The notes under the pieces are model-generated. The model had not been told where the DNA came from and searched no databases. It saw only the letters and a list, made by a program, of their open reading frames with translations. From Rhexocercosporidium sp. MPI-PUGE-AT-0058 (Eukaryota > Ascomycota > Leotiomycetes > Helotiales), in the NCBI GenBank assembly GCA_020746875.1, contig JAGTJL010000014.1:1302001-1366000 (forward strand): DNA of 64,000 bases, read 5' to 3'. Below, in pieces: positions 56,122-64,000 of this stretch. How positions within the stretch are numbered: position 1 is the first letter of the stretch; each line of letters starts with the position of its first letter. The translations under genes were made by a program, and so were the position numbers.

Positions 56122-56459
56122 GGAATAGTAATAGGTTCATTTCTGGCGTATTGGCGTTTGATCTGGGAGAGGACCCTGGATTGGCTGGGACCGTTTTTCA
56201 CTTGAAACAAGTAAGGGGAGTGTGATATCATATGTATGAATCGAGGTGGGATTTCCCGAAAGACATTTTCGCAACGGTACCAACGAGAATGAGAGTAGCA
56301 GTGAATTCAAGGAAAGTAGGGCCTTACTATTGGATGGTTCTTCAACGTATCATGTGATGGCCACTCAGCATTACTGTCTCGGTCCTCATTCGCCTGCTCC
56401 AACATCCTGGCTTAAGAACTCCACCTTCCTTAAATCAGACATACCTTCTTACGGGAATC
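56122..56459. other. TAF6-HET intergenic
   Basis: TAF6 3' flank and HET gene leader. The frame 56246-56548 overlaps the HET start in another frame and is spurious. Confidence 0.4.
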
Positions 56460-58420
56460 ATGGCCTGCTTAGAATGCCACAACCTAAACCTACAAGGCCG
56501 CGAAGAAGGCTTCATCGTCCGAATATCAAATCTCCAGTCAGGCTGTAAATGCTGTGCCTTACTATTCAGCCTTGCAGACTATTTCGCACCCCTCATCAAA
56601 GATGTACAGCTCGAGCCCAAGTTAAGGATCGATCAACTCTTGCACGGCTGCGAGGCTGTTAACATCGAGATTATGATCAAGGACTTGGCTCAGGGTCCGG
56701 GAAGTGTTGTGACTGCGGCGAGTGTTTGGTTGTACAGGACGACAGGTAGGAGATTCGTATCACTTCATTGTGTTCCTGGTCCAATGACTTGTGCGTAGAC
56801 CCTCCGATTCTTGAACTCCCTTCTTTGGGTAGACTGAGAATGTTATCTCTACACTCAGGATCCGAAGAATGCTTCCATTTCGCCAAAACTCAGATCCAGA
56901 CTTGTCTATCCTCACACCCAAAATGCATCCAAACATCCCCCTCCACCCTCCCAAAACGTGTAATCAACATAGGACATTCCTCCACATCCACAATCAGGCT
57001 CACCGAACCACCGCCCAACACCATCGCAAAATACACTGCCCTCTCACACTGCTGGGGAACCCACCAACCAATCAAAACAATACTCTCAAATCTCCCTCAG
57101 ATGAAGAACGCCATACTGTGGACAGCTCTCTCAGCCGTCTTCCGCGACGCCATCACCATCTCCAGAAACCTAGACATAGAATACATATGGATAGACTCCC
57201 TCTGCATAATCCAAGACAGCAAACCAGACTGGGAGATCGAGTCCGCAAAGATGGGCTCCTACTACTCCAGAGCACACCTCACCATCTCGGCTTCCTCATC
57301 ACCTAACGGCACTATCCCCTTCCTCGCCCCAAGGCCCCCAGAACATCTCCCGAAAACCTTCCCCTTTCTCACGAACGACAGCAATGGTACGATCGTAAAT
57401 GTGATAGCCCGCCAACACACCGGAAGCTCCATGTCCCAACTCCTTGAGCCCCTCGCGCCCCTCGCCTCCCGCGGCTGGGTCTGGCAGGAAAACGTCCTCT
57501 CAACACGGATCCTGCACTACACAGCCAGCGAGCTAATCTTCGAATGCAAAACTCGTTTCATCTCGGAAGATGGCGCGAAACCGCGAGGGTTCTATTCGCT
57601 AGGTCTTAGCCAGAAACTCCCGCGTGAGGGTGAGATGGAGATGCAGCTGGAGATGGAGAGGTGCTGGAATGCACTGATGGAGAGTTATTCGGTTAGAAAG
57701 TTGACGTTTGAAACAGATCGCTTGCCGGCTGTTAGTGGTGTTGCGGGTGTGGTGGAGGGGAGGATGGGGGATGGAGAGGGAGGGGTGTATTTGGCGGGTT
57801 TGTGGAGGGGACATTTGGTGAGGGGGTTGTGTTGGAGTAGGGATTATGGGGCGGAAAGCGGGGAGGTGCCGTTATTGAAGCCAAGGGCTTATGTTGCGCC
57901 TTCGTGGTCTTGGGCTTCTGTGAATGGCGCGATTGCTTTTGTGGATGGGAATGAAGACCCCGAGGAGGCTTTTGTGGAGGAAGTGGTAGTTGTCGATGTT
58001 AAATGTGAGGTGGAGGGGTTGAATAGATTTGGAGAGGTGAGCTCGGGGTTCTTGGTTTTGAGGGGGCAGGTGGTGAGAATGAGAGTGAATTGCGGTGAAC
58101 CGAGGAATTGTTGGACTTTTACTGTAGGTGAGGATCCGGAGACGAGGGAGCCTTTGGCGGCAGATTGTGCTTTGGTTGAGTACGTGAATGAGGATGGGGA
58201 AGGGGGTGTAAGAAGAGCAATGGAAGGAGATGTTCTTGCCCCTTTTGAAGTAGATGTTTGGTGTCTGAAGCTTGGTACTGAGGGAAAAGGAGACGACGGC
58301 ATTGTCTATGGTATGGTAGTAGGGAGATCTGGAGCTGAGACATACAGCCGGCTTGGATTGGTGCAGTTGGATTGCGAGTGGTTTGGAGATGGTGCTGAGA
58401 TGCAAATGAAAATCATTTGA
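56460..58420 (+). CDS. HET-domain protein
   Basis: Two exons (56460-56745, 56799-58420) joined by a 53-nt intron give 635 aa. The N-terminal part has a CxxC...CxxC pattern (MACLECHNLNLQG, SGCKCCALLF) that could bind zinc. The HET domain (about 185-345) shows YTALSHCWGTHQPIKTILSN, YIWIDSLCIIQDSKPDWEIE, KMGSYYSRAHLTISASSS and, after it, ASRGWVWQENVLSTRILHYT. The C-terminal region (about 400-600) is Gly/Glu-rich with PSWSWASVNGAI, typical of this large family. The function is presumed nonself recognition; HET genes are often polymorphic. Codon use shifts from C-rich to G-rich wobble positions around 57590, with no sign of a frameshift. Confidence 0.9.
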
Positions 58421-59907
58421 CAGTTTCTTACCGTGGGGAAAGGGTTAATCGGAATATATAACCACTTCGAGAACTCGAGATTGTGCATTATGTCAATACT
58501 CGCAAAAGTGAGAGTGCACGTGACGTCTAGCTATAGTTTGCCGACTCATCCTAATACATTAAGGTCAAATTATCACAAACAGAATAAATGATATTGGAAT
58601 TCGTCAAATGCCAGACGTACCTACACGAGGCGCCTTATATATCGGCATGTATCTAGGCCGCTGTCGATCCCTTCTCGCCCTTCCACTCCTCGCTCCTCAC
58701 TTTAGAGTTGAGTTCTTTGCTCGTTCAACTTGCATTAGTCCCAAGAAACTATTCCGAGAGTGAAAGAAGGAAGGGCAAAAGAAGCGACGATACGAGGATA
58801 TTTCCGAGTGGAAGAACCCATAGCCACGGGGGCACCAAGCGAGACGCTGCTGACGACCGAAGTCTTCGTAGTCTTCGTAGTCTTCGTCTCCCTCTTCCCG
58901 GGACACTTGCTTTCCAAGGTTCTCCGAATTGAAGGGAAGCTTTCTGCGACGTGCAACAGAAAATCTGAGGCCCGGTAGATCTTCGGGTAGTGATGGCCCG
59001 GGTTAGTCATCACCCCAACCTAACAGCCAACCATTACATCCAGCCATCTCCGCTTCCCCCCCTGCCCCCTTTCCCGTCCTCGGCAAAGCTTCCACACGAT
59101 AGTTCGGAGATCACGACCAACCAAGCTCAACACCTCCAAGCCACGACGCCCGACCCATGGCATGGCGTTGCAGCAGCCCAACCATGTCATGTCTCGGCTC
59201 CACCACCATGCAGCAGCTGACCATGCAGCCATGCCCACTGGGAGAACACTTAGAAACCTGGGTCTGGTGGACGGCGGTTAAAGACTCTTGCACCTGGCCT
59301 GGAGCATACTAACCAGAACAAAGAAACATCTTCCAATCAAGGCCATCACAAATACCAGCCGATCGCGGGGTTCTGCCTGCTCGCACTTCAAAGTCGTCCA
59401 ACTAACTTGCATTGGTGTCAATCTCCTCGAGTCTACAGTACGTACTGTACTCGTACAGACAGTTAGTACCTACTCCTCACTAGCTAGCTACCCAACCCCA
59501 GATCTGACCGTCGAAGACCGATGGTCCGTCCTCGGAGCGAATCGTGAGGGGGCGTTGGAGCTGGGGCGGACATGAGAAAACCTTCAAGAGTGGAGCGGGT
59601 GAAAACTTTGCCATCACAGTGGGGATGGAGAGATGGGGGAAAGGAAGATGTTCACCGCTGAGCCCTATCTGTCAGAGCTGTCAGACATGGGCGTGAAGAA
59701 AGTCAAGGCCAGGACGGATGAATGATTATCTTGCCCCATACCCCAGATTTTGCATAAGACCTGGAGAATACCCTGGGATTGAGTGTTCTACCAGCCAGTC
59801 AGACAGACAGTCAGTCGAGGATCATATTGACAACTCGATCTTGTCTACTTCTTCCTGCCATCTTATCTCTCTAGTTATCGACCCTCGAGAATCGAGTCGA
59901 GGCCAAG
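58421..59907. other. Intergenic before sugar transporter
   Basis: About 1.5 kb. A short TCTTCGTAG triplicate repeat lies at 58861-58886. Overlapping frames on both strands between 58690 and 59300 have no family features. The segment before 59908 is the transporter leader. Confidence 0.45.
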
Positions 59908-61701
59908 ATGGGTCTCTTTACCAAAGTTGAGGATCGGCCTACGCCGGCTTCAGTTTACAACTGGAGAGTCTATGCTGTTGCAGCAGTTGCAGGATCTGCT
60001 GCTGTTATGATTGGATGTGAGTAGCAGCTGAGAAGGAAGCCGTTGTGTCTCTAGGTAGTGCTGACTCTCCCCTCAGATGACAGTGCTTTCATCGGTACAA
60101 CAATCGCCCTTCCCTCATTCAAGGACGAATTCGGATTCGAGAAGCTCTCAAAATCAGCTGTCAGCTTGCTCAGCGCGAATATCGTGTCATGTTATCAAGC
60201 TGGAGCTTTCTTCGGTGCTCTGGGTGCATACATCGTGGCGTACTTTCTGGGTCGGGCTTCAGGACTCGCTCTGTTCGCTGCTATCTTCTCAGTCGGTGCC
60301 GGTATGATGTTGGGTGCCAATGGTGATCGAGGTCTCGGATTGATATATGGAGGTCGTGTCCTTGCTGGTATCGGAGTTGGTGGTGTTTCCAATCTCAGTC
60401 CTATTTATATCTCAGAGATCTCGCCACCTGCCATTAGAGGAAGACTTGTCTGCATGTTTGAACTTGGATGGCAGATAGGTGGATTGGTTGGTTTCTGGAT
60501 CAACGTGAGTAGTGCCTTTTGTTATTAAATGACTTGGGTCTGACATCAAGCAGTATGGAATCAACAAGACCATCCCCAACTCTACCACTTCCTGGATCAT
60601 TCCATTCGCCGTTCAACTCATCCCATCTGGACTCCTGCTTGTCGGAGCGTTCTGGCTTCGAGAATCGCCAAGATGGCTCATGACTAAGGGAAAGAGAGAG
60701 CAGGCTATCAAGAACTTGTGCTGGATTCGATCGCTCCCAGAAGATGATATCTATATCCAAGAGGAGCTTTATGCCATTGATGCCAACATTGAAAGTCAGA
60801 TGTCAGCCGGTGGTCTCGGATTTTGGCAACCATTCAAGCTTCTCGCTTCAAGCCGCAAGATCCAATGGCGCTTCTTCCTTGGAGGCTCCCTCTTCTTCTG
60901 GCAAAATACCTCCGGTATTAACGCCATCAACTACTACTCGCCAACGATCTTCAAATCTATTGGTATCACCGGTACCAACACCTCGCTATTCACCACTGGT
61001 CTCTTCGGTGTCGTCAAGACCGTCTTCACTCTGATCTACCTGGTCTTCCTCATTGATCAATACGGCAGAAGACGTCTCTTGATGATCGGTGCTGTCGGTG
61101 GCAGTGTCTGCCTCTGGTATGTCGGAGCGTACATCGCCATCGCAAAGCCTCAAGAACATCCCCACACATCTCTTCCCCCCTCCGGAATCTCCGCTATCTT
61201 CTTCTTCTACCTCTGGACCGTAAGTTCTCATCTATCCACAAAAACCCCAACGTCAACTAACAACCGCAACAGGCATTTTACTCCCCAACATGGAATCCCA
61301 CCCCCTGGGTCTACAACTCCGAGATGTTCGACCAGAATGTCCGAACGCTTGCTCAAGCGTTTGCTGCGGCGAACAACTGGTTCTGGAATTTCCTCGTTGC
61401 GCGATTCACTCCTCAGATGTTCGACGCGATGGGCTATGGCGTCTACTTCTTCTTCGCCTCGCTCATGATCTGCTCGGCTGTCTTCGTCTACTTCCTTCTT
61501 CCTGAGACGAAGAATATTCCGCTTGAGGGGATTGATAGGTTGTTTGATCGTAGACTTAGAGCTACAAATGCGCATCGCATTGTTTGGGGCGAGTTGAAGG
61601 CTGAGGAGGAGGCGTTAAGGGCGGGGCTGCAGAGTGGTGGCATGGAGAAGAATTTGGAGGTTGAGCAGGTCGAGGTTAGGAATCAGAAGTTGGAGGTTTG
61701 A
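59908..61701 (+). CDS. MFS sugar transporter, quinate permease (QutD)-like
   Basis: Four exons (59908-60016, 60077-60504, 60554-61219, 61273-61701) give 543 aa. The N terminus MGLFTKVEDRPTPASVYNWR then VYAVAAVAGSAAVMIG and YDSAFIGTTIALPSFKDEFG are typical of the fungal quinate/inositol-type group. Sugar-transporter signatures are GGRVLAGIGVGGVSNLSPIY, LRESPRWLM, FFWQNTSGINAINYYSPTIF, DQYGRRRLLMIG and LPETKNIPLEGIDRLFD. Twelve membrane helices; proton symport at the plasma membrane. No quinate-catabolic gene is adjacent, so the substrate is uncertain. The C-terminal tail is acidic and charged. Confidence 0.93.
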
Positions 61702-62668
61702 GGGGGTTGTGAGGGGGTTGTGAGGGGCGAAAGATACCTACTATGATGCTTGTAATATGAGAAGAACTTCACTGTGATGAAGTAGAGTCTTGGAATAGAC
61801 ATGAATGAACAGCAATGTACTTTTGAATCCACATATGGTCGAGGCACGTGATATATATAATTGGAAAATTTGCTTCGTTGATGCAGGCTCGATCATAATT
61901 GAAGAGTCCCAGTCACTGCGCTAGGGCGAGCTATTCAGTGCGATAATATGCCAATACCGAAGCCAGCAAGCCTTCAAGAATAGGAGCCCGGAACGCGCAT
62001 TGTCTCTCGTGGGAAGGTCATGTCAGATTTTGGATCATGACAGGAAGCTCCCGCAGCATCATGAACGCCATCCCATCTAGCAGACAGCGACACCACAGCC
62101 CAAGACCTTCCCACTCTCCCCTCCAATAACCCATCACCTAACCCATCTCTCACCTCACCCATCACAGCAATATAGATCATAAAATGAAACGACCACGAGA
62201 TGGCATCCTCGAGGTCGAGATTAACGACAGATCCTTCCCTCTCCGAACACGTTACAACGCGACCTTTAGCAGACAGCATAACGCCGCCCGCCTAGCCGTC
62301 CTCACCCGCGTCGCCACTTAGAATTGTATTCTGGCGATGTGGTGGTTTTGATGCTCTTGTATTTTAGAAGAACTTAATTCGAGGCGAGAAAAGTTGGGTT
62401 TTGTGGTGATGGAGGATGAGTAAGTGGTTATGTAAGCGTGGGATTGGGAATATGACTATGGTGATTGGCTAGGTGAGGTGGGCTTGGGGAACGAAGCATT
62501 TGCCGAGGGCCGGTGTGTTCCGTTCGTTGACGACGACGAATTGATGTTGAAGCTTGAAGCGTGAAGAGAGCATATCAACACTAATCCAGCAAGCCACCCA
62601 TACAGACAGGACGCAATTGTCTGCCCCTTTCTGATTGATACTTGTGAGAAGATCACGACGACGGCAAG
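61702..62668. other. Intergenic before SDH3
   Basis: A 45-codon plus frame from about 62184 (MKRPRDGILEVEINDRSFPL) and the opposing minus frame 61974-62279 cannot both be real; neither is recognised. From about 62350 the sequence is the SDH3 promoter and leader. Confidence 0.4.
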
Positions 62669-63466
62669 ATGTTGGCACAAAGAGCTACACAGCAGGCGAT
62701 GCGCAGGCGTATGTTCTGTTCTATCCCCCTCCACTCGACTCCCATCCCATATTATCTCAATTGAGCTCCCCAGGCGCTTGAGGATATCCCCTCCGGATGG
62801 AATTGAATGGCAGCAGAAGCTAATAAATTGTTGTATAGTCGTAATGAGACCTGGCATGGCTTCGCAGATGGTGTTCAAGAAAGTGGCTGCTCCACTGGCA
62901 GTTGGATCTTCGATGCAGATTCGGTATGTCCTGATCCCTCCAGCCAGAAGAAAATCAACAGCAGATATTCAATCCCGATCCAATCAGCAGTCTTGAGTGT
63001 ATTTACTGATATCGGACAATGCAGACCCGTAGCAACACAAAAGATGACCCCAGCCGACAGCTACAAAATCCTCGTCGAACAGCGCAAAAAGCGTCCCACT
63101 TCGCCCAACCTAGGAATCTACAAGCCGCAGATAACAATGGTCATGTCCGCCCTGAACCGCATCACCGGTATCACCGTCGCAGTCCCCTTCTACCTCTTCA
63201 GCCTCGCATATCTCGCCTCCCCACTGACAGGCATGCACCTCGATTCCGCGAGTCTGGTGGCTGCGTTCGGTGCCCTCCCCGTCGCTGCGAAGGTTGGGTT
63301 GAAGTTCGCCGCTGCTTTGCCATTTACCTTCCATAGCTTCAATGGGTTGAGACATTTGACTTGGGATACGGGAAAGGCGTTTAATAATGCGACGGTTATT
63401 AAGACGGGCTGGACTTGTGTGGTTGCTACGGTTGTCAGTACATTGTATTTGGCTTTGGCTTATTAG
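62669..63466 (+). CDS. SDH3: Succinate dehydrogenase cytochrome b subunit (SDH3/SdhC)
   Basis: Proposed exons 62669-62708 (MLAQRATQQAMRR), 62883-62922 (LAAPLAVGSSMQIR) and 63025-63466 give 173 aa; the third is firm, the small 5' exons are inferred from frame and a typical mitochondrial presequence. The mature part starts near KMTPADSYKILVEQRKKRP. SPNLGIYKPQITMVMSALNR and ITGITVAVPFYLFSLAYLAS (helix 1) follow. HSFNGLRHLTWDTGK carries the conserved heme-ligand His region, and the last helix is WTCVVATVVSTLYLALAY. It anchors complex II in the inner mitochondrial membrane and forms the ubiquinone site. The 174-nt first intron is long for this window and may hide another small exon. Confidence 0.88.
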
Positions 63467-64000
63467 GTTGGGGTTCGGGAGTGGAGGCATATGGGATGAA
63501 TTGGGGATTAGCATGTGAGATCCGGGAAGGAGCGTTGGTGGGTATACAAGATTTTGCTGATGCTTGTTTGGGGTTCGGGGCATATGGAATACGATTACCG
63601 CGTGTGTATAACTCAATGGAGAAGACTGTTTCGATTTCAGCTGCTGTAAGCGGAGCGGTGGTGCGGAGCGAGGCGATTTCTATATTTGAGCATTGGCAAG
63701 TCTCTGTTGTGTCTGTTTGGCTGACCATTGAATATTTTCCTTTTTCCAATCCTTTCACTACACTCAGCTCTCTCCAGTGTGCCAGAGCTTGTGGCTACCT
63801 CTCATCATTGCAGAAGTGCTACATTGTAAATTTTCCCACACGGCTTCGATAACGACAAGAACATGAGCAAGGCAAATTCCAATGTCAAATTGGATGTCCT
63901 AAATCTACTGGTGGCGGGTTTTCTGCTTTAAAAGAGCGGTCGTGATGAGCCAAGTTTGGTTCAATAGCCGCCCTTCCTATGAATCGTGAGCATCCCATTC
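63467..64000. other. Right-end intergenic
   Basis: Frames at 63415-63852 (plus) and 63435-63758 (minus) oppose each other and overlap the SDH3 3' flank. No supported feature to the window end. Confidence 0.45.

Noticed and set aside
57872..58405. 177-codon minus frame
   Set aside because: Antisense shadow of the HET gene C-terminal region.
1..64000. CRISPR arrays, operons, Shine-Dalgarno sites, riboswitches
   Set aside because: The sequence is eukaryotic; no regularly spaced direct repeats were seen.

Overview
The window looks like a chromosome segment of a filamentous ascomycete (Pezizomycotina). Seen directly: intron-bearing genes with short introns (about 45-100 nt, GTRNGT donors, CTRAC-type branch points, YAG acceptors), two HET-domain genes, fungal-type permeases, and transposon remnants full of TAG/TAA stops consistent with repeat-induced point mutation (RIP). 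A Leotiomycetes/Helotiales placement is only a guess. All splice models were read by eye; where exon coordinates are given, the spliced lengths are divisible by three.

Layout. 1-5.8 kb: gene-poor, one small hypothetical gene, one decayed-looking small gene and a 38-nt poly-C tract. 5.8-10.9 kb: a HET-domain gene (-), a degenerate Tc1/mariner copy with recognisable terminal inverted repeats (TIRs), and a small charged protein. 11.4-11.6 kb: a tRNA-His(GTG) gene that folds well only if two introns are removed, one at the usual 37/38 site and one in the D-arm with GT-AG and CTAAC signals. 12-24 kb: amino-acid permease, CFD1 Fe-S assembly ATPase, a DPW-motif trafficking-type protein, an unknown protein and an ACS-family MFS transporter. 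24.9-26 kb: a nonautonomous hAT-like element abutting a TA-flanked MITE (short nonautonomous DNA transposon), which abuts a truncated phosphotransferase-like ORF. 27-29 kb: ten-exon TmpA-like membrane flavoprotein. 29-31.7 kb: gene-poor. 31.7-42.2 kb: RTA1-like protein, ACT-type permease, LCCL-domain membrane protein, queuine tRNA-ribosyltransferase accessory subunit, UstYa-like HxxHC protein. 42.4-47.3 kb: a decaying block with a MITE, an MFS transporter carrying a stop and a frameshift, a second copy of the TA-MITE, a frameshifted HpcH/HpaI aldolase, and an oxygenase-like gene split by an apparent inversion. 47.3-50 kb: gene-poor. 50-58.4 kb: dense housekeeping genes (TAF11, GTP cyclohydrolase I, thymidylate kinase, TAF6) and a second HET gene. 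59.9-63.5 kb: quinate-type sugar transporter and succinate dehydrogenase cytochrome b (SDH3).

Working together: the conserved core includes two TFIID subunits, enzymes for folate/pterin and dTTP supply, cytosolic Fe-S assembly, tRNA queuosine modification and respiratory complex II. These are housekeeping neighbours, not one pathway. The accessory parts are transporters, HET genes and transposon debris. The most unusual signals are the two-intron tRNA-His and the broken 42-47 kb block.
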